Of a DNA stretch of 64,000 nt, positions 8,902 to 24,153 are shown in pieces (the first letter of the stretch is position 1; each line of letters starts with the position of its first letter). The stretch is from Paramacrobiotus metropolitanus (taxonomy: Eukaryota > Tardigrada > Eutardigrada > Parachela > Macrobiotidae), in the NCBI RefSeq assembly GCF_019649055.1, contig NW_026570237.1, positions 682,001 through 746,000 of the forward strand. Reading direction: 5' to 3'. A program made the translations under genes and the position numbers. A model generated the notes under the pieces. That model saw only the letters and a program-made list of their open reading frames with translations, was not told the DNA's origin and searched no databases.

Positions 8902-9836
8902 ATTACTGATGGAAAAATTATAACATCTGCAGTTATAAAATCAATAACGCAGCACCACTACGTTATACATTTGCAAAATCGATGCGGAAGGAAGAGAAAC
9001 TCAGTTCTTGACTTGAGAACAGCAAACACAAAATGAAAGTGTAGAGAATAAAATGCACACACTTACCATAACCAAATGGAGATAGCGGTGACCATTATCT
9101 GTGCCTGTTGTTATCCGCTTTCCACTGACTCATATAAGGAAATTAAGATAACGCGCCATGAGAACACTGCAATTCGTTTTTTACACGGACAATTACTCTG
9201 GTGGGAAATATTTTGTTATCAGCCGGCCAGCTTGTTAACCAACACTGTAGCAACGCCGTTACGCGTGCATAGTGTATCCAGGGAGGAATGCACGGTTGAC
9301 TGCGAACTGCATTAGATCAAGGGCCAGGCAGTTGTCTGGCGGCGGCGTGCTATCTGCGTGCATATATGCCGTGTATAATAACATTGATACTGCTCATGAT
9401 TAATAAGTGTGCACAAAAATTCCTGAGGAACACTAGACCGAGAGAAGACAGCAGGTGGTCTTTAATGATTGGGAAAAGCGCTGGTGTACGAGGGCAGTAC
9501 TGTCCGGTACGAATAATAACTGTTAAATATTGTTATAGTGCACGTGCCTACCGGGAACGTGTAAGAGTAGTATGTATTCAGTATACATGACTCTGCGATT
9601 CGTAGCGAAGCGAATCCCTGCCCCTGCCACATGGCAACCTCCCCCATCAGTCGCTGTGCTGGCAGTTACTCGGGGGTAAATGCCAGCACAGCAGGTGGTA
9701 CCTATATCATCACACTACACCAGTGAACTACCTACCAGTCCGACGGAGTCCGTTCTGCAACCATCGTCCTTCCGAGCGTTTGCACTCGCTATAGTTTTCT
9801 GGCAGCGTACGGTCCTGTTGCCACGTCTGAGCAGTA
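8902..9836. other. Intergenic region
   Basis: Shared upstream region of the leftward transmembrane gene and the rightward Groucho-like gene. Short frames at 9076-9315, 9366-9590 and 9680-9892 have no recognisable features. I see no repeat or RNA gene. Confidence 0.4.
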
Positions 9837-12414
<2,578 letters not shown>

Positions 12415-13253
12415 AGAGGCATTACTCGCTGTACAGTTCTTCTGCACCACATATTCTCCGCATGATTTCTTTAGATTTAGAAAATTAATTGAGGACGATT
12501 TGCAGTTGCAAGGTCTCACGTTCATGCATGGCAGATTTAATTTGTTGCGGTCCGTCGAAATTCGAATCCACTATTCGACCGTTTTTATTTTTTTACTCAA
12601 GCATACTATAACTTGTTTATGCTCAGTGCTGTTTAACGAAAAATGCAACATACAGGTTTATGTGCTGCCTGTTATATAAAATTATACAGAGTATAATTAA
12701 GACATCTTTGTGCATGTAAAATACATGTGACAGAGGTCTATGCTTTTGCCGGTTGGTTTTGCATGTAAGGTGTATTTTCGTACGAACTTCTGAACTTAAC
12801 CTTCCATGTTATGAAACGTATTCGTACAACTTTAGCAACAAGTACTTCAAACCCATCAAATTCCGCTCGCAAGTCAAGTCAGAAATGACAACCTTAACTT
12901 TGATACAGGTACATGCTATTACAAGCATTTTAATCGTATGTAATTGGAACGCGGATGACCTTTGTTAGCAGGCTGCTTGATCGGCGGTGGTCTTACGCAA
13001 GGGGCGCTGTGCGGCACATGCGTTCATTCAAGAAAACGTTTGGTATGTTTGGCCACTGACAGTCATAAATGCAATACTGCAATACAGGCATTCCGATGTT
13101 GCTCCGCGTCAAATCGAAAAAACGTTAGCAATATTTCGTTGCCGATCGGTAGGTACGACACATGCACTTGCATAAATAGTTAGGGAAGCTATGTACAGAA
13201 TAATCACTTATTGCTTTACTCAGTCAACCAAAACGAAATTTCCATAGCTCAAA
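12415..13253. other. Intergenic region
   Basis: 3' flank of the Groucho-like gene and 5' flank of the DOMON gene. AT-rich; small frames have no recognisable features. No repeat found. Confidence 0.4.
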
Positions 13254-15540
13254 ATGAAGACATTAATTTTTGTATATACATTGGTTTTATATGTATGTGT
13301 TACTGCGGGTAAAGTGCTGAACGTCTCCCAGTCCTACCGGAAATAACCATGGACACTAGCCGGAAAGCGCTGACCGTGGATCAAAAGGCGCTAGTCCAGG
13401 ATCGCTCCAACCGCAACGCTTTGCAGTGGACCGGGCGGGAAGAGTGGGTGGTGCTGCTGCGCTGCAATGATGCCGAGCACAATCACCCGGTACTGTCCGG
13501 CCGATGGAATTCAATTCCACGCATCTGTGGATGGACCTGCTGGGGCAGACTACCGGCTGGCTGGCCTTTGGCATCTCACCGGATGGGGGGATGGACAAGG
13601 CGGATGTGCTGTTTGCGTGGTGTGATGATGATGTCAACGGAGCACACTGCTATGCACAGGTATGCACTACCGGCATTTTATTGATGTTTGCGCAATGCGT
13701 AATGCCAGCCGTACTATACATGTTATGCCGGGTAGGATCGGAATATTGCAGTGGATGAGACCCGACAGCGCGTGAATCTGACCAGTGATGAACAGCAGGA
13801 CTGGGTGCTGATTTCCGGGAGAGAGAATGGGACGCATACATGGATTACGGCGGCGAGGAAGCTCAATACGATGGATCCAAAGGATATTCGAATTACGGTA
13901 GGTCAAAATGCGTTGAAAATGTAATCAAGCCGAAAGTTAGTATAATGGTACATGTATGGTCACTAATGTGGGACGTGTAGCGTAGTTTCAGTATAATAAA
14001 AAACTTGCGAGTATTATCCTTATACAAAATTTAATGATTAATTTTATTCTACAGTAGCAAGTTACCAACTACATAGCAACTTTAATAAACAGCTTTACCA
14101 CGAATTCGGCAGTTGATTATTGAGCAACTAAAGAAATATGCATGTCTGAGTCTTTACAATCCTTGTAAATTATAATTACCGCATTACTATCATCTAAATA
14201 ATTGTCGGATACAGGGCCGGGCCATCAATGGCATCTTCGCGGTGGGCGCCGTGGATCCCGACATCACCACCGGCGAAGTGCAGAAGCACATGTACAAAAT
14301 CAGCCGCAAACTGACCGTCCTCCCAGCATCCCACCGCGACTCCCTGTGGTCAGAGAACAGCTCGGAACAGCCCGGCATCTGGATATCCCCACCGGGCATG
14401 CCCATGCCCAGTCCCAGCAGCAGCGGCTTCATGCCACTCCCAGCCGGCACCGTCACATGGAGCTCTCAGAGTAACGGCACGATCGTGACCAACGCCAACA
14501 CTCGCCGCGGATCTGATAACTGGGACTCCGGATTGGTGCGCGTGCAGTTCGGCAGCGGTGATCCGTTGGGTCTTCCCCGGGGTCAAGGCAGCAGCACCTC
14601 GATTAGTACGAGTTCTGACGGATCGAACTGGAATTCGCAATCATTCGGGCAAACGCAGCAAGGCTTCCGAGGTTCCGGTGGAAGGATGCCGGTCGGCAAC
14701 CAAAGGTCACCATCGCTGTCTTCTTCTTCCGGGTTATCAGTCACTTCCGGTGGACGAAACACGGTTGCCAGCACCCCGGTGGCGGTCGTTTCGAACAGTC
14801 AGGTGGTGCAATCATCCAGTGACTTTTCATCTTCCGATGAACAGGATTCACAAGACTACATGGATCTGAATCCCGTAGTATCTGCTTCTAACAGTCGTGT
14901 TCCACAATCCAGCAGTTCCGGTTTATCACAAACTTTCGGCTTCGGTTCATCCCAAACTTCCGGCTCCGGTTTACGCCAAAATTCCGGCTTCGGTTTATCT
15001 CAAACTTCCGGCTCGGGTTTACGCCAAAATTCCGGCTCCAGTTTATCCCAAACTTCTGGTTTATCACAAACTTCCGGCTCTGGTTTATCCCAGACTTCCG
15101 GTTTATTACAAACTTCCAGTGGGCGAAATTCGGGGTCGCCTGTTCAAATCAATCCCGTTTCCGTTGATTCAAGTAATCGCGGTACGCAATGGTCATCGTC
15201 ATCCAGTAGTTCCCGGGTGGATCGCACTGGGCGGAAGCAGGACGGTATAGATGAATGGTCATCGTGGGCGAACACCGGCGACGACAGCAATATGACCCTG
15301 GCGCAGTTGATTATGCGCGGACTGAAGGGCGTGGCCAGCTTAGTGGGCTGGTTTTCGTCGCTACAGATCGATCCAACCGAGCTGGGACTGTTCGGAACGA
15401 AGAAGAGTGTAAGTTCGCTGGAGCAGGGTGGTGGACGCCATGTGCAGTGGACGACAGCACAAGAAAGCAGTGAGAATTTCAGACAGCATTATGATGTGTT
15501 AATGACCAATATTTCCTTCAAAAATCGGCCGGTTTTCTAA
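13254..15540 (+). CDS. Secreted DOMON-domain protein with Ser/Gln-rich tail (N-terminal frame broken)
   Basis: An ATG at 13254 begins a signal peptide (MKTLIFVYTLVLYVCVTA). The DOMON fold follows in exons 13504-13659, 13736-13897 and 14215-15540, all phase 0: GWLAFGISPDGGMDKADVLFAW, DRNIAVDET, then QQDWVLISGRENGTHTW and NTMDPKDIRI, the order seen in the N-terminal domain of dopamine beta-hydroxylase and MOXD proteins, which binds haem or sugar. The copper oxygenase domains are absent; the tail is Ser/Gly/Gln-rich with repeats. Between 13308 and 13504 the frame changes twice: a stop follows the signal peptide unless 23 nt (GTAAAG...CCCAG) are removed, and the middle frame (13349-13503) is one base off the DOMON frame. 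So this is either damaged, mis-assembled, or spliced unusually. Confidence 0.6.
14906..15128 (+). repeat. Coding tandem repeat in DOMON protein tail
   Basis: A degenerate repeat of about 30-45 nt encodes units like GLSQTSGSG and GLRQNSGFG. The DNA motif CAAACTTCCGG recurs. It makes a low-complexity, probably extended extracellular tail. Confidence 0.7.
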
Positions 15541-15908
15541 TAATTCTGTAAACGCTCCTTTCAGATAGCACGTTTCTAAGCGGATGGCGTAATTTTTTAT
15601 TTGCAAGCGTGTGTTTTTATTTGCAACCGTGTTCAAGCTGTTATCGCTGGCGATAAATGCTGTGAAAAGATTAATGCCTAAGCCATCAAAACTGAAAAAA
15701 GTTTCTATAATATGAAAAATTAATCACAAGACAATATACATACAATGGCAAATAAGCATACACATAGATAAAAAATTAAAACATCAGAAAGACAATATTA
15801 CCACAAACTCTTCCACAGGGAAAAAACTAAGTCATGTTGGTCTTCGTGGCAAGCTCAGAAAAAAGCTGAGAATTCTTCAGACTTTCATGGAATCCGCCGT
15901 TTGAAAAA
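15541..15908. other. Convergent 3' ends, non-coding
   Basis: The DOMON gene (+) and the BTB gene (-) end here head-on. The stretch is AT-rich and holds nothing else I can recognise. Confidence 0.4.
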
Positions 15909-18900
15909 TTATTCTTCCCCTTCTTCATCTTTCCATTCGTCCATTGAATCACTACTACAAAGCCAAAAGCACATCTATCAGATTAAAGTACCTGTTAACA
16001 TTTTCAGTGGTCTTCGCTGAATTTGCTCAGTCTGTCGTGACAAGAAATTCAGGACATGTTTATTGATGATTTAATTTCAAGTTGAAAAAAATCTAGCTTT
16101 ACTGTTTCGCGTGGGCCAAACCGTACGCGTTTCGCGTAATGCACAAGAAATTGTTGCAAATGTACCGCTTTACATCGAAAAGAAAGCTAAAACATAACAT
16201 ACCTGTCACTGTCATCGTCACTTTCCTCTTGCGGCTCGTAATCATCATCATCCTCTTCATCCGTTACCAGATCCGACTCAAACAGCACATCCAGCGGTAT
16301 TTCTTCTTCTTCCTCAGACTCTTCCGTGTCCTCTTCCTCCCGATCAGAAGAGCACGGGCCGTCCTGTAGATTATCCCGTTCGTTTTCATCGTCTGACTAA
16401 AATTGATGAGATCATTTCACGCACAAATCGCTTTTCCCAGGACCGATAACCGACCAGTAACGGTACACTCAAAAAAGCTTACAAGCGACCCTTTTTTCTT
16501 AGTGAACTCCAACGGTATTTGAGATCGTTCATGAGGCGGAAGAGCCGATGCGGTTTCCGAGAATATGTACACAAAAACTCCCAATAGCTCGGTGGCAAGC
16601 AGTAACCCGGTCTGTAAAAATACGTTGACGTTGTTCATACATCATTACCACATTAAAGAAATGGTGGGGACCGGCAAGCTGACCAACCTGGGCGGGGCCG
16701 TTAGATAATTCAGGACCGGTCAGCATGGTGAAAGGGACAAAGTTAAGAGCAGCGCCCAACACTTCCCGTCGATTAGCACCGGAAGGCTCCAGACCCTTGT
16801 CCTGACAAGCCGCCACGGCCCATCTACAGACAGAAAAACTAAGCACGTTTGACAAAAGGATTTTAACTATTCTGATTTAGTCACGGCTGCAGAGCGTACA
16901 AAAAAATATTTGTTATGTTGCTGTTTATGTTTATTTTTTATTTAGATATTTTATTTTTATGGTAGCAGAATAATCAACCAGTGGCACGGGCCTGATTGAC
17001 CGACATACCGTAAAATCCGATATTAACGCCCCCCCCCCCCGAAATTATCGCCCCGGGGCGTCTAATAATTTGCGGCGCCGCCCTTTTTTAGTGTGTTGTC
17101 GGTACGGTCTTTGTGGTACATCTTGCTAATTTAACTAATGCACACTCTTAAACCATGATTTTCTAACTAATGTCTTGGTTTCTGAATTATTCCTTTAATG
17201 TTCATACATAATAACCTCGTTTAAACTGACACATCATGAGCGTGTTATTCCTTTGAAAAATTAGACGCCCCCCCGTAATAAACGCCCCCTGCGGTTTTAA
17301 ACGCCCCCTCCCGAGCCTCTCGAAAAAATAAACGCCCAGGGCGTTAATATCGGATTTTACGGTACTTACTTTTCCACAGCAGCATAAACAACGTTCGCGG
17401 TAGCACGACGGTTACGACGGTTACGTGCAGCCTGCAGCAGTATGGTCATCAAAGTGTTCTGCGAGATGTCGCTGAAATGTTCGGACTGCAGAACGTCGTC
17501 AGTGGACGCATCCACGACATCCAGGCAACGGTTGACAATGTCAGCAGGACCAAAACATAGTGCCTACAGGACATAATCGTCAACCGCATCACACCAATAA
17601 TGCAGAGTGTACAGCATGTCACTGCAGAGCCACTAGGGAATTTTAGATTTCACATGGTTCAGGCTCCGTCCACTAGAAACTACTGCGTCACATAAACAGT
17701 ACGTTACCAGATTGAACAGCGCTTAAAATGCTTGTACGGATGCATACTTGCAGTGACGTACAGCTGAAAAATAAATCGAGTCGAGAGTGCCGAGAGCGTG
17801 ACCAACCTGCTCTCGGGGAGGCGGTTAGAGCACATAAAAAAGATCCACAGGCAGCATACGCTGGCTTGTCGTTCAGCCATACGGCTGAGCCGTTGCACAG
17901 ATCCACGCAAGGCAGATAGTTTTTACGCGTCAGCCAACGACGTTAGGTTACGGCGCCTTACGTCGCGAACGGACGTAAATCGACCCGTAACGCCAACTTC
18001 TACCCGCAAGTCGAACTGCACGGAACTTGTTTTGTGAAATCTAAAATTCGCTACTGACACTGTCCAAAAACATGGCGCATGTGTCGGTGTTCAGCTGACT
18101 TCGAACCAGATCCCAGCACAAATCCACTAGCGACGGTAAGTCATACTTGTCCGCACAATACATGGTCGGGAAAACGTTTTCCGCATTCAGATTCTCCACA
18201 CGGTCGGTGTACATGTAACTGCAAGTGGAACAGTAGTCAGTGGAAACTCGTTACATTATTATTTAACAAACGAATAGGAACTTGTTTCCTTATTGTTGAC
18301 CATAATCGCTGGCACGACGCACAGTGCGCCACACTGTTTAAAAATGCGAAGACTCATCAGACGTTCCCGTATCTTTCTAACGCCACTTGGTTTTTTTTAG
18401 CATAATGCGCAGCAGATACAGTTACGACTGGTAACGTGTGTCATCGCGATCCGGGGCTTATCAGTCTACTCTCCGAATGGTCAAAACAGCCATACCGCCA
18501 TACCGCACGTACAGTACTCCTGTCTCCTGATACCGCGCTGCACAGCTCCGTTTTTTAACATTAATTTTATAATATTTAAAATACATTACTATCGCTTATT
18601 CAGACATCAAAAATCAAAATAATAATTACATTCTTTATGCTAGAAACGCAACTTGCTTATTAGGACATTACCGTAATAACATACAGTATCTGATCACCTT
18701 ATCATGCTTACGCGCAAAACTCGCTTATACTGTACAGTACCAGTAGTTTTAGCAAAATAAAGAAATTTGCAAGTGGTCTGCTACTTTGTTTAAATTATCA
18801 CAGTACAAAATTTCTTCAAAGCTGATAAGTTCTTAGCCTTTTTATCGCACTGCGAAAACGAGTGTTTGCCCTACAAACGATAAAATGCCCACCTGAGCAT

Positions 18901-19232
18901 GTTGGCAAAGGCATCCGGATGGATCTCGGGAATATCCACGACCGACTGATCCCCAATCCCTGCCCAGCTTCCATAAAACATGGTGCGAAACACTTCGCTG
19001 CTGATGCCCAGAATGTATCTGCAAAACAACACCCGTGCTTGCTCGGCAGTTTTCGTGGCTGGGGCGCGTACTTGTGAGCAGGGAATGTCTTCACTTCGCC
19101 GTGCTGACGACCCACGGTAAACGAGACATCGCTCAACATTCCACTCGTCAACGATGCCTTGATGCGACTGCTGATCCCCGCAGCGCTAGCTGGCTCATCT
19201 GTCTTGGCCGATGACTCTGGACTCTGGGACAT
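15909..19232 (-). CDS. BTB-BACK domain protein (BTBD2/3/6-like) with acidic tail
   Basis: Eight exons fit in phase: 19232-19072, 19018-18893, 18218-18059, 17563-17370, 16823-16688, 16611-16483, 16396-16203, 15954-15909 (381 residues). The BTB domain starts at GMLSDVSFTVG and runs through SSEVFRTMFYGSWA, VVDIPEIHPDAFANML and SYMYTDRVENLN. The BACK domain has RCLDVVDASTDDVLQSE, WAVAACQDKGLEPSGANRRE-VLG and ELSNGPAQTG, as in BTBD6-type adaptors of Cullin-3 ubiquitin ligases. The PHR domain of BTBD proteins is absent; an acidic tail (SDDEN...DEWKDEEGEE) replaces it. The exon 3 donor is a weak GTCAGT. Introns 3 and 4 each contain an inverted-repeat element. It probably recruits a substrate to Cul3; the substrate is unknown. 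Confidence 0.85.
17008..17362. mobile_element. MITE with TA target site, in BTB intron 4
   Basis: Terminal inverted repeats begin CCGTAAAATCCGATATTAA on the left and are matched by the reverse complement ending GGATTTTACGG on the right, with at least 23 bp perfect. TA flanks both ends. The 355-bp interior is C-rich/G-rich and non-coding. Its right end is 7 nt from the end of BTB exon 4, right behind the 5' splice site. TA duplications fit a Tc1/mariner-type non-autonomous element. Confidence 0.8.
17638..18049. mobile_element. Inverted-repeat element (MITE-like) in BTB intron 3
   Basis: GAATTTTAGATTTCACA at 17638-17654 is repeated as its exact reverse complement at 18033-18049, a 17-bp perfect terminal repeat bounding 412 bp without coding capacity. 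No clear target duplication was found. The right end is 9 nt beyond the end of BTB exon 3, so the 5' splice site sits against the element. Confidence 0.65.
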
Positions 19233-19871
19233 GGCTGATATGATGAGTGGTTGAAATTTATAAATTTAAAAACTGAACAAATAGGATGAGTACAGAAAAG
19301 TGAAAGTTGAATCACTGAAATGATGTCTTGACTCTTGTTTACAAAAATGCAGAGCGCGACCAGTCACGACTGATTGTAAGAGCTTCTGTATCGAGGCATG
19401 CCCTGCCTGAGGGTGGTAGCGCTTGAGACTCCAACATCCGGTATAAAACTGCCGACGTGAAGCAGAAGGCTTCCCCGAAACAATTCACAAGATTCACTTC
19501 TTTCAAAATTAAAACTATTTAAAATCAACTTTTAAGCCTGTTCTTCAATGAGTTATAAGATTATGACTGTTTCCGCTGAATTACCAAGTCTTTGTAATGT
19601 CGGACAATGAACGGCCGCTCAAGAGAATCAAAATACGTAACCACATCCTAGAGGAGCTGGCTCACTTCAAGTTTAAAGCCAGTTCCGGTTCTGGTTTTCT
19701 CGTTATTCTGCTTTCATTCTGTTGTTCATAGTTTGCAATTTATCGTGTGTTTCGATTTGTCGTTTGATTTTGATGTCTGATTGTAAATTTTTGGTATTTA
19801 AATTTAGCGCATGGATTCTATTTGTGATCATGTTGTCGTTTGATGATTGAAGTAGGAAATGGATTCCGTTG
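19233..19871. other. Upstream flank of BTB gene
   Basis: No gene seen. GTATAAAA at 19440-19447 resembles a TATA box on the plus strand but no coding exon follows before the foldback element. Confidence 0.35.
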
Positions 19872-20577
19872 TATGGCGTACCAAATACCTCACCCCCCGT
19901 AAACCTTAAAACTTAAAACTCAGAACATTAAAACGTAAAACACTAAAACGTAAAACGTATGTAAAACACTAAAACACTAAAACGTAAAACACAAACGTAA
20001 AACACAAACGTAAAACACTAAAACGTAAAACGTAAAACACTAAAACGTAAAACGTAAAACACTAAAACGTAAAACCGTAAAACGTAAAACACAATACCGT
20101 AAAACTCAGAACTCAGAATCGTAAACCTCAGAAATCAGAATCGTAGAACTTGAAACTGTAAACCATGAAACATGGAATCGTGGTTTTCGTGGACTTGGAC
20201 AATTTTTCACTTTTCAGAGTTCCAATTCCACAATGCCAATTCCAATAATGTTAATGGAATTCTACTTAATTATTGGAATTAGGCGGTGATTTTGGAATTG
20301 GATTGGCGTTGGTGGAACTACTGTTTATTTTTGCTTAAAATTGTCTAAGTCCACGAAAACCACGATTTCATGTTTCATAGTTTACAGTTTCAAGTTCTAC
20401 GATTCTGAGTTCTGAGGTTTACGATTCTGAAGTTTTAATTGTGTTTTACGTTTACGGTTTTACGTTTTACGTTTACGTTTTAGTATTTACATACGTTTAC
20501 GTTTTAGTGTTTTACGTTTTAATGTTCTGAGTTTTAAGTTTTAAGGTTTACGGGGGTGAGGTATTTGGTACGCCATA
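19872..20577. mobile_element. Foldback (long inverted repeat) element with 6-bp target duplication
   Basis: The element starts TATGGCGTACCAAATACCTC and ends with the reverse complement GAGGTATTTGGTACGCCATA. CCGTTG directly flanks both ends (19866-19871 and 20578-20583), a clean 6-bp target duplication. Both arms are built of degenerate AAAACGTAAAACACT-type repeats and then a palindromic part (GTGGTTTTCGTGGACTT on one side, AGTCCACGAAAACCAC on the other). The centre, about 150 bp, is rich in GGAATT words. Its transcript would fold into one long hairpin. No ORF. It lies 84 bp upstream of the ATG of the first PRDM-like gene. Confidence 0.85.
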
Positions 20578-20660
20578 CCGTTGTGCCGTAATTCGTGCAC
20601 GATCATTGCTCAGTGTTCGCGAGTTTCTTCAGCCAAGGGATTTGAGTTACAGGCTTCAGG

Positions 20661-23600
20661 ATGCTTCCGCAAAATCATGAACCACTGAAAAAACTCTGTA
20701 AGCTCCATTAACGGTGTTATGTAAATGACGAACGTTGAATTCGGTGAGGCACAACTTACAACCGCGATGTTGTTTTGGCAGTTTGCAAGCCCTGTAATCG
20801 TTTCCTGCAAGAACCCTGCTGGAAACATACCACTAATATCCCCGACAAGCCAGTGATACCCTACGCCCTGGGCAGCCTGCCTGATGCCTTGTACATGGAC
20901 TATTGCGGAGAATGGAGCACAGGTGAGCATTTGGGGTTAGCAGTTATCTGCGTGGTAGGTTGTGTGTTGGAGTTCCTAGTTCGATTTTCATTTCTCGTCA
21001 TGGAAATATTTTCATTTTTTAAAATGAATTTTACATAATTTACTTGTTTGCTTTGGCGCCTTTGGGCAGTTGTTTAGGTTCGTTTAGGTACGCGAAATAA
21101 CTGACTTATTGCTATGTTTTGCTAGAACGAAGTTTTGGGTGAATTTCTATTTGAATTTTTTCTTTAATGTCAAAGTCTACTTGTGATATTTTTTCATTTC
21201 CTTTTTTGTTGTGGTTTTTTATTTGTACGCTTCTAAGCTTCTTATTCGTTTTTCTTCGCATTTGTAAACATTACCGTATTCCTGTTCGTTTTCAGTACTG
21301 TATGAAAAGATTTTCACGATCACGTGTTAAAAAAGAATAATTTTTTAAATTGTATAATTAAGGTTGCTGTGTAAAACGCTTTGGATACAGTATTTAATTT
21401 GGACTATTAACAGAGCGCGGTATTTTCGCCCGCGATGCCATTGCGTCGCACACCGTCTTCGGCCCGCTAGTGGCGCCTCTGTCCCCGGTATCTCAAGCAT
21501 CCACAGCGTTCGCATGTCGCAAAGAGCCCACCGTCGATCTGGGCTATTACCAGCTGGATTCCGATTATTTCTGTAACTGGATGAAATTCGTTCGTTTCTC
21601 GCAGAACCGGCAAGAGGAGAACGTGGCGGTGTACATGCGCGGCATCAAACTGATCTTTATTACGACGCGCGATATCCCGGCTAACGAGGAACTGAAACTG
21701 GGCTACTCGGCCCAGTACGCCGAGACTGTCCGCGAGAGGACGCCGGAATTGGTCCTGCCGATTATTGAGACCGTCGTGGTTCCGTTGGAGAAGGGAAACG
21801 ATGACGATGAAATGGACGAAAACCCACCGAAAAAGAAAAAGAAAGTTAAGTCCGGCTTGTGCACGCTGTGTAACCGGGAGTTCACGAACGTGAAGAAGCA
21901 TTTGCAAACGGTGCATGTGGATTTCACGAAGAAGGAGTTTAAATATGAGTGTGCACAGTGTACAGTGAAGTTTCCGACGTTACGCTCGAGGGACGCTCAT
22001 CAGAGAACGGTACGCATGCGACCCGGTTAGTTTTGCAAATGAACGTTTTGTCTTTTTAAATTTCCACATCCTGTTGGAATTTTCGATCATTTTTAAGCTC
22101 ATAATTAATTGGACTTAAGCTACTATAGTAAGTTACTGTTAGTAACTTGATAAGTACTTGTATTCATTTTGTTCTTATAGGCTGATGCTAAGTAAGGATT
22201 TCTGCAAGTTTGAAAGTTGTTTTTTGAAACATGTACATAAATTTACGTGACTAGTGGGCCGTAATAAATTTAATTTATTTTGCCGTATTTTGTTTCATAC
22301 AGATATTAGTAGCTTCGTTTCATGTTTTTGCTTCGTTTTTCGGTATGGTTTTGCCCATTTTGTGTATGATCATGACACAGCTTCGCCTAAATTTGTACTG
22401 TATAAGCAGTTTAAGCATGTCATGGCTGTTTTTGGTGTTTTCCTGTTCCATTTTGTTCAAAATATTTTTGGTTAGCTTCTAATTTTACCAACGCAGAAGA
22501 CAAGAAATAAATTGCATTTACCAGTTTGATGTTGTTACGCTTCCATCAAAGTGAGTGTTCCTAGTTTATTTCTGGTTTTATAGGCTCACCGAACAGTCAG
22601 CGTGGCACCGGAAAGCAGTGCCGTGTCCACCGCGATAGAATACATGAAGACCACCGGTCTCTTCACATATTACTGCCGCCCCTGCCTCCGACACTTCCCC
22701 AGTAAAGCCCTCCTGGACCTCCATGAATTCCAGCACCAGGACGCCAGCAGTCCGCTGACAGTCATCCAACGCATCTGTCCCCAGTGCGATTTCGTCGGTA
22801 AGAGCTTTTCCGAGCTGGTGCAGCACACAACCGAGCACGCCATCAAGCCCACCGAGAAGAAATGCTGTCTGCTCTGCGGGGAGTACGCCTTCAAGATCGG
22901 CACGCATATCCGCGCCTGTCACACGCAGGAATTCGCCGTCATCTCCGCCGACTGGCCGCTGGTGTGTGAGGAGTGCGGGATGAAGTTTATGCATCAGAAA
23001 GACCTGGGACTGCACGTCACCACCGTGCACAAGGGCTTTCAGTGTCTGTACTGCGCCAAATTATTTTATACCTCGGCGAAATTGACGGATCACATGGAGG
23101 AGCACAAGAAGGACGGGAAGTATCCGTGCCTCTGGTGTGAGAGGACTTTTGAGACGTATGCGCAGTGCCGGGCGCATCATACGGATGTGCATGGCGCCAA
23201 GGGGGTCAAGGTGTGCGATGTGTGTCAGATGGTGTGCTCGAACGCGGCGAAATTGGCTTTTCATAAGAAGGTTCACACGCCCGGTGTTATCGTGAAGCGA
23301 GCGCCGATCCCCGGGCGGAAACGGAAATCATCTGAAGAGAGGCAGTTAAGAAAAAGGGTGGGTAGTGCAATGAATTTTGTTTTATTTGCTTGCGTTAGGC
23401 TGCTTTTGGCTGACGTCTAAAAATTGTTTTTATATAATAATAATAATTATAAGTTATAATTTCTCAGTTTTCTCTGATACACCATGTTCTTAGCTTGTTT
23501 TGACATCTGACTATTTCGCACACATGTGTATACTTGTTAGTAAGTAAAAAGATATTTGTAACAAATAAGAAATAATTGTAGTAAATAGGTAATTTGTATC

Positions 23601-24153
23601 AGTTTTTAAAAAGCCTTGTTAATTTGTATTATTAAAGTTAAGAAATAATTTTATAATGCTGTGTAATTAATTTTTACCTACTGTATTTTATAAAAACTCG
23701 TTATTTGTGTTTACTAAGAAATATTTGTATTATTCAGTAATTAATTTGAATCTGGTGTTTTAAAAACTTGTACACATGTAGCAAATGCGAAATACTGAAT
23801 ATTCGTAATAAAGCGGTGCATTTTTGAATTTGCTTGTTAGCATTGGCTGGAAACGCCGGTTTTTTTGTTTTTGCTGACAGACTCGTGCTCGAGATCGTGT
23901 GGAATGCGATATCTGTGGGGCCGTGATGAACAAACACTCCCTGTGGAAGCACCGGAAATGGGTGCATAACGCCGATGAAGAAGCGAAGGAACGGAAGAAG
24001 CAGCAGCGCAAAGAGAAGGAAATGTCCAAAGAGTACGTTGATCCGCGACGGAGGATGACGTTTGAAGAGTTCCCCTTCAAGTGCGAAGTTTGCCGGTTGG
24101 GATTCATGAAGCAGATCATGTTCAATAAACACATGCAGGACAAACATACCTAG
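20661..24153 (+). CDS. PRDM9/11-like SET and C2H2 zinc finger protein, paralogue 1
   Basis: Five exons fit in phase: 20661-20697, 20782-20922, 21414-22009, 22584-23357, 23881-24153 (606 residues). The start resembles the pre-SET knuckle of PRDM9 and PRDM11: CKPCNRFLQEPCWKH and then ALGSLPDALYM. The PR/SET domain follows with FGPLVAPL, FCNWMKFVRFSQ, QEENVAVYMRG and IPANEELKLGYSAQYAE. About nine C2H2-type fingers come after it, with irregular spacers rather than TGEKP linkers, including CVECD-type variants (CDICGAVMNKHSLWKHRKWVH). PRDM proteins methylate histones or act as sequence-specific repressors. The Tyr-rich catalytic C-terminus is partly kept (YSAQYAE), so activity is uncertain. All exons are intact. 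A paralogue lies 2.7 kb downstream. Confidence 0.8.

Noticed and set aside
19440-19447. TATA-like GTATAAAA
   Set aside because: No plus-strand coding exon follows at a suitable distance.
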